This document shows positions 1-10,600 of a stretch of DNA of 64,000 nt, one piece after another. The stretch is from NCBI GenBank assembly GCA_023055505.1, contig JALIRH010000118.1, positions 496,001 to 560,000 on the forward strand, written 5' to 3'. The position numbers and the translations under genes are program-made. Source of the stretch: Callipepla californica brunnescens (Eukaryota > Chordata > Aves > Galliformes > Odontophoridae). The notes below the pieces were generated by a model that saw nothing but the letters and a program-made list of their open reading frames with translations, was not told the origin of the DNA and ran no database searches. Within the stretch, counting starts at the first letter, position 1; the number at the start of each line of letters is the position of its first letter.

Positions 1-1726
1 CCCCACCTTGTCCTGCCTTGCCCTGCACTGCCCTGCCTTACATTGCCCTGCCTTATATTGCCCTGCCCTGCCATGCCCTGCCTTCCCTAGCCCTGTCCTC
101 CCCCACAATGCTTTGACATTCCGTGCCTTCCCCTGCCCTGCCATGCCTATCCTTGCATTGCCCTGCCTTATCTTGCCCTGCCCTGCCTTACTTTGCCCTG
201 CCAAGCCCTGCCCAGCTCAGCCTTGCCCTGACTTTCCTTGACTTGCCCTGCCAAGCCCTGCCCAGCCCAGCCTTGCCCTGACTTTCCTTGCCTTGCCCTG
301 CAAAGCTGTGCCCTGCCCTGCTTTGCCCTGCCTTCCTTTACCCTGCCGTGTATTCCTTGCCTTGCCCTGCCCTGATCTGCCCTGCCCTGTCCTGCCCTGC
401 CTTTCTTTGCTCTGCCTTCCCCTTGACCTGCCCTGCCTTGCCTTCCCCTGCCCTGCCCTATTTTCCCCTGCCCTGCCTTGTCTTCCTTGCCTTGCCCTGC
501 TTCACCCTGCTTTGCTATCCCCTAACCTGCCGTGACCTGCCTTTCCCAGCCCTACCTTGCTCTGACTCGCCTTCTCTGCCTTTCTTTGCCTTACCTTGCC
601 TTCCCCTGCCCTGCCCTATCGTTACTTCCACTGCCCTGCCTTGTCTTCCTTACCTTGCCTGCCCCAACCTGACCTCCCTTGCTCTGACCCGCCCTGCCTT
701 GTCTTCCTTGCCTTGCCCTGCCTTGCCTATTCTTGCCTTGCCTTGCCTTGTTCTGCCTTACCTTGCCCTGCCCTGCCCCACCCTACCCTGCCCTGCCCTG
801 CCTTGCCTTCCCTTGCCCTGCCCTGCCCTGCCTTGCCATGCCCTTCCCTGCCTTGCCCTGCCCTGCTTTGCCATGCCTTACCTTGCCCTGCACTGTCCTG
901 CCCTGCCTTCCCCTGCCCTGCCCTGTTCTTCCCTGCCTTGCCCTGCCCTGCCCTGCACTATCTTTGCCTTGCCTTGCTTGGCCCTGCCTGGCCCTGCCTT
1001 TCGCTGCACTACCCTGCCCCACCCTGTCCTGCCTTGCCCTGCCTTCCCTGCTCCGCCCTGCCCTGCACTGCACTGCATTGCTTTGCCTTGTCCTGCCAAG
1101 CCCTGCCCAGCTCAGCCTTGTCCTGACTTTCCTTGCCTTGCCCTGCCTGTCTGTGCCCTGCCCTGATTTGCCATGCTTTCCTTTACCCTGCCGTGTATTC
1201 CTTGCCTTCCCCTGCCCTGATCTGCCCTGCCCCGCCCTGCCCTGCCTTGCTTTGCTCTGCCTTCCCCTTGACCTGCCCTGCCTTGCCTTCCCCTGCCCTG
1301 CCCTATTTTCCCCTACCCTGCCTTGTCTTCCTTGCCTTGCCCTGCTTCACCCTGCTTTGCCTTCCCCAAACCTGTCCTGACCTGCCTTTCCCTGCCCTAC
1401 CTTGCTCTGATCCGCCTTCCATGCCTTTCCTTGCCTTACCCTGACCTGCCCTATTGTGATTTCCGCTGTTCTGCCTTGTCTTCCTTACCTTGCCTGCCCC
1501 ACCCTGACCTGCCTTGCTCTGACCTGCCCTGCCTTGTCTTCCTTGCCTTGCCCTGCCTTGCCCTGCCCTGCCTATCCTTGCCTTGCCCTGCCTTGTTCTG
1601 CCTTACCTTGCCCTGCCCTGGCTTGCCTTCCCTTGCCCTGCCCTACCTTGCCTTTTCTTGCCCTGACCTGCCCTGCCTTGCCCTGCTCTGCTTTGCCATG
1701 CCTTACCTTGCCCTGCCCTTCCCTGC
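1..1726. repeat. Pentamer satellite block S1 (CC(C/T)TG)n
   Basis: The whole block consists of degenerate 5-bp units, mainly ccctg and ccttg with catg, actg and tttg variants. The plus strand is very rich in C and T. Because the unit has no stop codon, all frames stay open for long stretches and translate as a monotonous P/A/L/C peptide on plus and G/Q/A/R on minus; these are not genes. It carries the recurrent higher-order marker gcactatctttgcc at 955. The block ends where the P1 LTR remnant begins. Confidence 0.95.
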
Positions 1727-1739
1727 TGTCAACGGTTCC
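1727..1739 (-). repeat. Residual terminus of the P1 3' LTR
   Basis: The bases tgtcaacggtt match the first 11 bases (plus-strand reading) of the intact LTR at 4623. They lie directly beside RNase H sequence that resumes at about 1740. This places the end of the element here and shows that a deletion took integrase, the polypurine tract and almost the whole 3' LTR. Confidence 0.7.
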
Positions 1740-2808
1740 GTGACCACCCCCATAAGGCATTTGCCACCATCCATGAGTCAGTGAAAAGATAAAGCACTGG
1801 CCACCTCTCACATTCAGCAATATCTAAGGCCAGTTGGACAGCCTTTACCTCTGCAAATTGTCTTGACTCTCCTTCTCCTTCAGTGGCCTCTGCAACTTGT
1901 CGCATGGGGCTCCACACTGCAGATTTCCATCTGCGGTGCTTTCCCACAATGCAACACGATCCATCTGTGAACAGGGCATATCTCTTCTCATCTTCCGGTA
2001 GTTCATTGTATGGCGGGGCCTCTTTAGCACGTGATACCTCCTCTGCGGGTGTTGTTCCAAACTTTTTACCTTCAGGCCAGTCCATGATCACTTCTAGGAT
2101 TCCTGGATGACTGAGGTTTCCCATCCGAGCTCGCTGTGTAATCAGCGCAATCCACTTACTCCAAGTAGCATCAGTAGCATGATGGGTGGAGGGAACCTTT
2201 CCTTTGAACATCCAGTTCAGCACTGGCAGTCGAGGTGCCAGAAGGAGCTGCGCTTCAGTACCAATTACTTCAGAAGCAGCTCGAACCCCCTCATACGCGG
2301 CTAAGATCTCCTTTTCAGTTGGAGTGTAGCGCTCCTCAGACCCCCTGTATGCTTGACTCCAGAAACCAAGGGGTCAGCCTCAGGTCTCTCCAGAAGCTCT
2401 TTGCCACAAACTCCAAGTGGGACCTTCCTTTCCAGCAGCAGTGTAGAGGATGTTCTTTACATCCTGTCCCGTCCGCACTGGCCCCTGGGCCACGGCACGG
2501 GCTATCTCCTGCTTCATTTGCTCAAAAGCCTGCTGCTCCTCAGGGCCCCATACAAAATCATTCTTCTTTTGCATCACCCGAAAGAGAGGGCTCACAATGA
2601 GACTGTAGTTTGGAACATGCATTCTCCAAAAGCCCACTACACCCAGAAAAGCTTGGGTCTCTGTCTTACTAGTGGGTGGAGACATAGCAATAATTTTGTC
2701 AATCACATCTTTTGGGATGTGATGATGTCCATCTTGCCACTTTATTCCTAGGAACTGAATTTCCTGTGCAGGCCCTTTCACTTTGCTTCGCTTAATAGTG
2801 AAGCCAGC
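1740..2808 (-). pseudogene. pol: pol remnant: RT thumb/connection and RNase H (P1)
   Basis: Two open stretches on the minus strand (2380-2781 and 1740-2223) encode the end of reverse transcriptase and RNase H. Visible landmarks are the LGIKWQDG and FLGVVGFWRMH connection motifs, then TDGSC and the FAEVKAVQLAL helix of RNase H; the next acidic motif lies near the truncation. The reading frame is broken near 2380 by CGA->TGA changes relative to the P3 copy at 25080. The gene stops at 1740, so the RNase H C-terminus and all of integrase are absent. Inactive relic. Confidence 0.85.
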
Positions 2809-3483
2809 TCACAGGAGGATCTGAATTATTCTCTCCCCTTTCTCGAAAACTTCCCCTGCTGTATTGCCCCACACAATGATGTCATCAATGTATTGTAAGT
2901 GCTCAGGAGCACCGCCCTGTTCCAATGCAGTTTGGATCAACCCATGGCAAATGGTTGGGCTGTGCTTCCACCCCTGGGGCAAACGGTTCCAGGTGTACTG
3001 AATGCCTCTCCAGGTGAAGGCAAATTGTGGCCTGCATTCTGTGGCCAAGGGAATTGAAAAGAAGGCGTTAGCTATGTCAGTGGAGGCATACCACTTGGCT
3101 GCTTTTGACTCCAGTTCATACTGGAGTTGAAGCATGTCCAGCACAGCAGCACTCAGTGGAGGTGTGACTTCATTCAGGCCACGGAAATCTACCGTCAGCC
3201 TCCATTCTCCACTGGCTTTACGCACTGGCCATATGGGGCTGTTAAACGGGGAGTGAGTTTTGCTGATCACTCCCTGGCTCTCTAGCTGACAAATCAGGTT
3301 ATGAATGGGGAGCAAGGAATCCCTGTTGGTGCAGTACTGCCGTCTGTGCACCGTTTTTGTAGCAATTGGTACTTGTTGCTCCTCCACTTGTAGCAACCCT
3401 ACAACAGACGGATCTTCTGACAGCCCAAGCAAAGCAGATAGCTGCTTAATATTATCTGCATCCACAGCAGCTATTCCAAAAGC
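2809..3483 (-). pseudogene. pol: pol remnant: reverse transcriptase palm (P1)
   Basis: The frame encodes the fingers and palm of a retroviral reverse transcriptase, with YASTDIANAFFSIPL (motif A, catalytic Asp present), RLPQGWKHSPTICHG (motif B) and QYIDDIIVWG (motif C, YIDD). It is bounded by two nonsense changes. A TGA at 3484-3486 replaces a Trp codon seen in P3 and P5, and a TGA at 2809-2811 replaces an Arg CGA. It lies downstream of protease in the same frame, as in a Gag-Pro-Pol polyprotein. It was once an RNA/DNA-dependent DNA polymerase and is now dead. Confidence 0.9.
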
Positions 3484-3822
3484 TCATCGATACCTTTTGG
3501 GATCCTTAAAATATCCCCTTTTGAGGTAATCAATACCAAGTATGCATGGGGCCCCCTGTCCGGTCACTATAGGATGCTTCTGCCAGTCTTTACCCGTGAG
3601 GCTTATTTCTGCCTCCAGCACAGACAGTTCCTGAAAGCCCCCAGTCACTCCAGAGATATGAATCAATTCTGCCCCTTTATAACTTGAAGGCATTATAGTA
3701 CATTGTGCACAAGTATCCACCAGTGCCTCATATTTCTGTGGGTTTGATGTGCCAGGCCACCGAATCCACACAGTCCAATACACTCTATTATCCCTTTCCC
3801 CCCCCTGGCTGGGGGGCACGGG
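3484..3822 (-). pseudogene. pro: Retroviral aspartic protease remnant (P1)
   Basis: The frame from the gag terminator TAG (3823-3825) to a TGA at 3484-3486 encodes a pepsin-like retroviral protease monomer: YWTVWIRWPG, then the active-site segment LVDTCAQCTIM, then CILGIDYL near the C-terminus. Copies P2, P3 and P5 have DTG at the active site; here Gly is Cys, which should abolish activity. Gag and protease share one frame, so protease would be reached by readthrough of the gag stop. Confidence 0.87.
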
Positions 3823-4410
3823 CTATTGTGGCTGGTAGGTACCTTGCTCAGTTCTGAAGGAGTACCGTTCAGACAGGAGGACATCTCGCTCAGACAGGAG
3901 GGTGTCTCTTTCAGGTTGGAAGGCATCTTACACAAACTGGAGACCATCTTGTTGAGACTGAGGGTTGTTGAGTTCGGACTGGAGGGCATCTCTTTCAGGC
4001 TGGAGGGCGTCTTTCTCGAACTGAAAAGCGACTTGCTTGGTCTGGAGGGTGTCTTGATCAGACTGGAGGCTGTCTAAAGTGGTCAGGAGAGTCTGATTGT
4101 CAGCTAAAAAACTCTCTTTCTGGATCTGGATACTATCCCTCTTGGCTCGGAGACTCTCTCGCTCTACTTCAGAAACTCTATATCTCTCTGGGATAGTATT
4201 GAATAAGGTCCGATTGGCATAAGCTAGACCCCAAATAATTTGGGCCTCCTCAGATCTGTCTGAGCCGCAACATTCCTGTCTCAAATATCTGCTTAAATTC
4301 TCAGGATCTTGCAAGTGTTCAGGGAAAAGGTCCCAGTATGTTTTGAGCATTAAGAGGGAAAAAACAATGAAATGCAGCCCCTTTAAGAGCAGTTTAAAAA
4401 GCGAAAGCAT
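3823..4410 (-). pseudogene. gag: Capsid-less mini-Gag (P1)
   Basis: The frame starts at ATG 4410 and encodes 160 residues to a TAA at 3928-3930; the frame then continues through more repeats to the usual gag TAG at 3823. Residues 1-26 are hydrophobic (LLKGLHFIVFSLLML). The ECCGSDRSEE cysteine motif shared with longer Gags follows at about 45-55. From about 70 to the end comes a heptad-rich coiled coil built on a 7-residue repeat. Compared with P3, the loop plus second hydrophobic segment and the whole proline-rich and capsid region are missing. P2 has the same structure and the same TAA, so this is a subgroup trait and not a private deletion. No zinc knuckle is seen. Confidence 0.8.
3843..4078 (-). 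repeat. 21-bp coding minisatellite in mini-gag
   Basis: About ten degenerate copies of a 21-bp unit such as ctggagggcatctctttcagg. Each encodes one heptad with a LQ core, so the array makes the coiled coil of mini-Gag. P1 has one more unit than P2 (the unit near 4050-4070). The array continues past the TAA at 3928, so the original coiled coil was longer. Confidence 0.82.
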
Positions 4411-4600
4411 TTTTTTTTTTCTTAACTAAAACAAGCTAGCAGTACCCAAAAAAGTTTACAGATATCCCAGAACAACTGGCAGCACGCCCAGACTTCAAGG
4501 TCGTGTTATGCCGTACAGTACCTGCAGTACAGATAAGCTTGGTAGCAAGAGACAGAGATTCATTCTAAAAGTATGTCTCTGCCCGGCTAAGGCAGCTCGA

Positions 4601-4618
4601 GCCCCACATTGGGCGTTA
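4601..4618 (-). other. Primer-binding site, tRNA-Lys type, mutated (P1)
   Basis: The minus strand is the Lys-type site with three changes from the intact 18-mer of P2, P3 and P7 (plus-strand gccccacgttgggcgcca). It lies four bases inside the LTR end, where minus-strand DNA synthesis would be primed. Confidence 0.8.
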
Positions 4619-4622
4619 AAAA

Positions 4623-5192
4623 TGTCAACGGTTTACCGGGCTGGATCGGCCCGGTTCTGTGACGATTGGTGCGGGGGACCCACTGACCCACACCCCAGGA
4701 AAGGGGAAGGAAAAAGGGAAAAGGGAGATGGGCCTAGAAAACAAAACAGCGGCAACGATCTGAGGACGAAAGCTAATTTACTAAATAAGATATCTGAAAG
4801 CAAAATAACAGAATATAATACAATATAATTGGAATTGAGGCTAATGAATCAAATAAAATGAGCAAGAGAGAGAGTGTCTGATAAACCGAAGGCCTTACGC
4901 TAATGCTGAAGGCGATACGGCAGCGAGCACCCACTGCTGAGTCGATACCGAAGGAAAGAAAATGTCCCGTGACCGCTGAGGGTTTTTATCTGTTCCATCT
5001 GAGCGGAAAACACGTAAAAATAGAAAGCATTGCAAAGTCCTCTGGGGAATGTAGTGCTTCTTCTCTTCTGAGACAGGTATACCTAGAATTATCAATGATC
5101 CATGGGAGTGGAGTATTAGGTCATTAACTCGTAATGCAATACATGATGTTATGATGTGGAATACCAGTACCAAAAATCATAAAACCATGACA
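4623..5192 (-). repeat. 5' LTR of P1 (lineage A, subtype 1, 570 bp)
   Basis: Plus-strand ends are tgtcaacgg and accatgaca, the TG...CA termini of an LTR. Read on the minus strand, U3 begins tgtcatggttttatg, followed by a GATAAAAA TATA-like box (near 4984-4992). Then come a pyrimidine run and a C-rich U5 that joins the primer site. It is closely similar to the LTR at 18087-18661. Confidence 0.88.
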
Positions 5193-7286
5193 CCTGCCCT
5201 GCCTTCCCTTGCCCTGCCCTGCCCTGCCCTGCCTTCTCTAGCCCTGCCCTGCCTAGCCCTGCTTTGCCATGCCTTGCCTTGCCCTGCCCTGCCATGCCTA
5301 TCCTGGCCTTGCCCTGCCTTACCTGGACCTGCCCTGCCATACCTTGACCTGACCTGCCCTGCGCTGTTCTTGCCTGCCTTGGCCTGACTTGCCCTGCCCT
5401 GCCCTGCCATCCCTTGCCCTGCCCTGCCGTCCCTTACCCCGCCCTGCCCTGCTCTGCCTTGCCCTGCCCTGCCTTGCATGCCTTACCTTACCCTGCCCTG
5501 CCCTGCCTTGCCCTGCACTATCTTTGACTTGCCCTGCTTGGCCCTGCCTGGCCCTGCACCGCCCTGTACTACCCTGCCCCATCCTGTCCTTCCTTGCCCT
5601 GCCTTCCCTGCTCCGCCCTGCCCTGCACTGGACTGCATTGCCCTTTCCTTGCCCTAGCAAGCCCTGCCCAGCCCAGCCTTGCCCTGACTTTCCTTGCCTT
5701 GCCCTGCCCGGCTGTGCCCTGTCCTGCTTTGCCCTGCCTTCCCCCACCCTGCCTTGTCTTCCTTGCCTTGCTCTGCCTTGCCCTGCCTGCCTATCCTTGC
5801 CTTGCCCTGCCTTGTTCTGCCTTACCTTGCCCTGCCAAGCCCTGCCTTACCCTGCCCTGCCCTACCTAGCCTTCCCTTGCCCTGCCCTGCTTTGCCATGC
5901 CTTACCTTGCCCTGCCCTTCCCTGCACTGCCCTGCCCTGCCTTCCCTTTCCCTGCCCTGCCCTGTTCTGCTCTGCCTTGCCCTGCACTATCTTTGCCTTG
6001 CCCTGCTTGGCCCGGCCTTGCCCTGCACTATCTTTGCCTTGCCCTGCTCGGCCCTGCCTTGCCCTGCACTATTTTTGCCTTGCCTTGCTTGGCCCTGCCT
6101 GACCCTGCCCCGCCATTTACTACCATGCCCCACCCTGTCCTGCCTTGCCCTGCCTTCCCTGCTTTGCCCTGCCCTGCACTGCAGTACATTGCTTTACCTT
6201 GCCCTGCCCTGCCCTGCCCAGCCCAGCCTTGCCTTAATTTTCTTGCCTTGCCCTGCCCAGCCCTACCCAGCGCAGGCTTGCCCTGGCTTTCCTTGCCTTG
6301 CCCTGCCCGGCTGTGCCCTGCCCTGCTTTGCCCTGCCTTCCCCTACACTGCTTTGCCCTGCACTATCTTTGCCTTGCCCTGCTTTGCCCTGCCTGACCCT
6401 GCCCCGCCCTGCACTACACTGCCCCACCCTCTACTGCCTTGCCCTGCCTTCCCTGCTCTGACCTGCCCTGCATTGCTCTGCCCTGCATTGCCCTGCCTTT
6501 CATTGCCCTGCCCTGCCCTGCCTTCCCTAGCCCTGCCCTGTCCCGCCCTGCTTTGCCATGCCTTGCCTTGCCCTGCCCTGCCTTGTCTTCCTTGCCTTCC
6601 CCTGCCCTTCCGTACCCTACCTTTCCATGCCCTACCTTGCTCTGACCCACCATCTTTGCCTTTCCTTTCCTTACCTTGCTTTGCCCTGCCCTATCCGGAC
6701 TTCCCCTGCCCTGCCTTGTCTTCCTTACCTTGCCTGCCCCACCCTGACCTGCCGTGCTCTGACCCGCCCTGCATTGCCTTGCCCTGCCCTGCATTGCCTT
6801 GCCTTGTCCTGCGTTGCCTTGCCTTGCCCTGCCCTATTTTACCCTGCCCTGGCTTGTCTTCCTTTTCTTTAATCTGCTTTACCCTGCCCTGCCTTCCCCT
6901 GCCCTTCTTTCCCTGACCTGCCCTGCCTTGCCTTGCCTTTCCCTGACCTGCCTTGTCCTGACCTCTACTGCCTTGCACTGCCTTGCCTTGCATTGCCCTG
7001 CCCTGCCATGCCTTGACCTACCTTGCCTTGCCTTGTTCTGCCTTCCCTTGACTTGCCCTGCCTTGCCTTGCCTTACCCTGCCCTACCTTGTCCTGCATTG
7101 CCCTGCCAAGCCCCGCCTTACCCTGCCCTGCCATGCTCTACTTTGCCCTGCCCTACCTTGCCCTGCCCTGCCTTGCCATGCCTTGCCTGACCTTGCATTG
7201 CCTTACCCCGCCCTGCCCTGCCTTGCCCTGCCCTGCCATGCCTTACTTTGCCTGGCTCTACCTTGCCCTGCCTTGCCCTGCCATGC
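5193..7286. repeat. Pentamer satellite block S2
   Basis: Degenerate CC(C/T)TG array with no gene. Four consecutive ccctg units at 5212-5231 give four GGG runs with 2-nt loops on the minus strand, a G-quadruplex motif. The marker gcactatcttt occurs at 5515. Long open frames here are repeat artefacts. Confidence 0.95.
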
Positions 7287-7628
7287 TCTAAAGCAAGCAA
7301 AAGCGGTGACAGAGCTTTTATTTGAGGTAGTGGCGCTACAGAAAGAGATGTTACAGATAAAGGGGAACGAACTCACCCCTCCCGGTGACCGTTTAGGCTG
7401 AGGAACGCAGCCGCCTCTCGGTCGAACACTGGCGCGCCGGAAGGAAGAGACCCAGAGAGAGGGGGGGCAACCCGCGCAGGCTCCGAGCGGATCTGTGCTC
7501 CTGGAAGCACCTCTGGAAGCACCACCGAGAGGGAGAGAGCGAGAGATCGGGAAGACCTGGGCTCCTCCGCTCCGGTCACTCAGATGCTCATTCACTGGTT
7601 CAGACTGTGACCAGGCAATCCCACTACA
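7287..7628 (-). repeat. Solo LTR L1 (lineage B, 342 bp)
   Basis: It matches the P4 LTRs at 33954 and 45829. The outer base of the left end has decayed (tctaaagcaagc for tgtaaagcaagc); the right end is cccactaca. The minus strand carries AATAAA at 7317-7322, close to the U5 end, so the LTR points left. There is no internal retroviral sequence: a solo LTR left by LTR-LTR recombination. Both flanks match those of L2 and L3. Confidence 0.88.
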
Positions 7629-10600
7629 TCTGCCCTGCCATGTTCTGCCTTGCCTTGTTTTCCCTTCCCTTGCCCTGCCCTGCCCTGCCTTCCCTTGCCC
7701 TGCCATGCCTTCAACTTTTCTGCCCTGCTCTGCCATTTGCTGCCCTGCCCTGCTTTGCCATGCCTTGCCCTGCCTTCTCCTGCCCTTCCTTGTCTTCCTT
7801 GCATTGCCCTGCCCTGTCATGCCCTGCCCTGCCCTGCCTTTAACTGTTCTGCCCTGCTCTGCCCTTCGCTGCCCTGTCCCGCCCTGCCTTGCCATGCCTT
7901 GCCTTGCCCTGCCCTGCCTTCCCTTGCCGTGCCCAGCCTTCCCTTGCCCAGTTCTGCCCTGCCCTGCTTTGCCATGCCTTGATTTGCCCTGCCCTGCCTT
8001 GCCCTGCACTATCTTTGCCTTGCCCTGCTTGGCCCTGCCTGGCCCTGCCCCGCCCTGCACTACCCTGCCCACCCTTGCCCTGCCTTCCCTGCTCAGACCT
8101 GCCCTGCACTGGACTGCATTGCCCTTTCCTTGCCCTAGCAAGCCCTTCCCAGCCCAGCCTTGCCCTGACTTCCCTTGCCTTGCCCTACTTTGCCCTGCCT
8201 CACCCTGCCCTGCATTGTCTTTCCTTCATTTGCTCTGCCTTGCCCTGCCTTACCGTGTCCTGCATTGCCTTGCCTTACCTTGCATTGCCCTGCCCTGCCC
8301 TGCCTTGCTTTGCCCTGCCTTTCCTTGCCTTGCCCTGCATTCCCTTCCCTGCCCTGCCTTCCCTTGCCCTACCTTATTCTACCTTTCCTTGCCTTGCCCT
8401 GCATTCCCTTCCCTGCCCTGCCCTGCCTTCCCTTGCCCTGTCTTGCCCTGCTCCGCCCTGCCCTCCCTTGGCCTGCCCTGCCTTTCCTTGCCTTGCCCTA
8501 CTTTGCTCTGCCTTGCCTTGCCCTGTTTCAACCTGCCCTGCCTTGCCTACCCTTCCTTTCCCTGCCTTACTCTTCCTTCTTCTGCCCTGTCCTTCCTTTC
8601 TCTGCCCTTCCCTATTTTTCCCTGCTCTGCCTTGTCTTTCTTACCTTGCCCTGCCCCACACTGCCCTGACACACCCTGCCCTGCCTTTCCTTGCCTTGCC
8701 CCGCCTTCCCCTTCTCTGCTCTGCTGTGCCCTGCCTTACTTTGCATTGCCTTGCCCTGCCTTGCCCAGCCCTGCCATGCCTTCACCTGCCCTGTCCTGCA
8801 TTGCCCTGACCTGTCCTTCCTTGTCCTGCCCTATTTTTCCCTGCTCTGCCTTGTCTTTCTTACTTTGCCCTGCCCCAATCTGCCCTGCCTTGCCCTGCCC
8901 TGCCTTGCCCTGTACAGATCTTCTTTGCCCCACCCTGCCCTGACTTGCCCTGTCCTGCCTTGCCCTGATCTTCCCTGCCCCACTTTGCCTTGCCCTGCCC
9001 TGCCTTGTCTTCTCTTCCTTGCCTTCCCCTACCCTGCCCTATTTTCCCCTGCCCTGCCTTGTTTTCCTTGACTTCCCCTGCCCTACCTTCCCTTGACTTA
9101 GCTTGCCTTGCCTTGCCATGCCCTGCCCTTCCCTGCTTTGCCTTGCCCTGTTCCACCCTGCCCTGTTTTGCCTACCCTGCCTTTCCCTGCCTTGCTCTTC
9201 CTTCTTCTGCCCTGCTCTTACTTGCCTTTCCTTACCTTGCTATGCCCTACCCTGCCCTGCCTTGCCTTGCCCTGCCCTGATCCGCCCTGCCCTGCCCTGT
9301 CCTGCCTTTCCTTTCCTTGCCTTGCCCTGCCTTCCCCTGACTTGCCTTGCCCTACCTTGCCCTACCCTGCCCTGCCTTGCCTTGCCTCGCCCTGCACAGA
9401 CATGCCCTGCTTTGCCTTGCTTTGCCCAGCCCTGCCTTGCTTTGCCCTTCCCTGCCCTGCCTTGCCCTGCCCTGCCTTTCCCTGCCATGCCTTGCCCTTA
9501 CCCACCCTGCCCTCCCTTGGCCTGCCCTGCCTTGCCCTGCCCTGCCCTTTCCTGCCCTGCCTTTCCTTGCCTTACCCTCTCTTGCCTTGCCCTACTCTGC
9601 TCTGCCTTGCCTTGCCCTGTTTCAACCTGCCCTGCCTTGCCTACCCTTCCTTGCCATGCCTTCCTCTTCCTTCTTCTGCCCTTCCCTGCCCTGCCCTATT
9701 TTTCCCTGCTCTGCCTTGTCTTTCTTACTTTGCCCTGCCCCACACTGGCCTGACATGCCCAGCCCTGCCTTGCCTTGCCTTGCCTTGCCCCGCCTTCCTC
9801 TTCTCTGCCCTGCCCTACCCTGACATGCCTTGCCTTGCCTTGCCCTACCTTGCCCTGCCCTGCATTGCCCTGCCCTTCCCTGCCTACCCTTGCCTTGCTA
9901 TGCCCTGCCCTGCCTTGACCTGCCTTGCCTAGCCTTGCCCTGCCCTATTTTTCTTTGCTCTGTCTTGTCTTCCTTGCCATGCCCTGCCCCACCCTGCCCT
10001 ACTTTGCCCTGCCCTGATCTGCCCGGCATTGCCTTTCCTTCATTTGCTCTGCCTTGCCCTGCCCTACCGTGCCCTGCATTGCCTTTCCCTGCCCCGCCCT
10101 GCCCTGCCCAGCCTTTCCCTGCCCCGCCCTGCCCTGTACTGCCCTGCCTTGCCTTGCCCTACACAGACGTGACCTGCCTTGCCTTGCCTTGCCCTGCCCC
10201 GCCTTGCTTTACCCTGCCTTGCCCTACATTCCCTTCCCTGCCTTGCCCTGCCCTGCCTTTCCTTGCCTTGCCCTGCTCTGCCTTCCCTTGCCTTGCCCGA
10301 CCTTGCCCTGCCTTGCCTTCCTCTGCCCCGCCCTGCCCTGCTTTGCCCTGCCTTGCCCTACATTCCCTTCCCTGCCCTGCCCTGCCTTCCCTTGCCCTGC
10401 CCTACCTTGCCCTGCCCCGCCCTGCCCTCCCTTGCCTTCCTCTGCCCCGCCCTGCCCTGCTTTGCCCTGCCTTGCCCTACATTCCTTTCCCTGCCCTGCC
10501 TTGCCCTGCCTTCCCTTGCCTTCCCCTGCCCTGCCCTACCTTGCCCTGCCCTGTCTTCCCTTGCCTTGCCCTACCTTGCCCTGCCCTGCCTTTCCTTGCC

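Larger units (their letters stand above)
1727..5192 (-). mobile_element. P1: internally deleted lineage-A provirus (capsid-less subgroup)
   Basis: Order on the minus strand: 5' LTR, mutated Lys-type primer site, mini-gag, protease, reverse transcriptase, part of RNase H, then about 11 bp of the 3' LTR end. Integrase and nearly all of the 3' LTR are missing. The element is flanked by cctgc on both sides (1722-1726 and 5193-5197), the expected 5-bp target duplication, although a pentamer array makes this match weak evidence. Between gag and the primer site (4411-4600) there is only an untranslated leader. Coding capacity is destroyed by several nonsense changes. Confidence 0.88.

Noticed and set aside
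1..1726. CRISPR-like direct repeats
   Set aside because: Units are 5 bp with no unique spacers; eukaryotic retroviral context.
3826..4077. Plus-strand leucine-rich frame across the 21-bp minisatellite
   Set aside because: Antisense reading of the Gag heptad repeat; a repeat whose unit is a multiple of three stays open on both strands.
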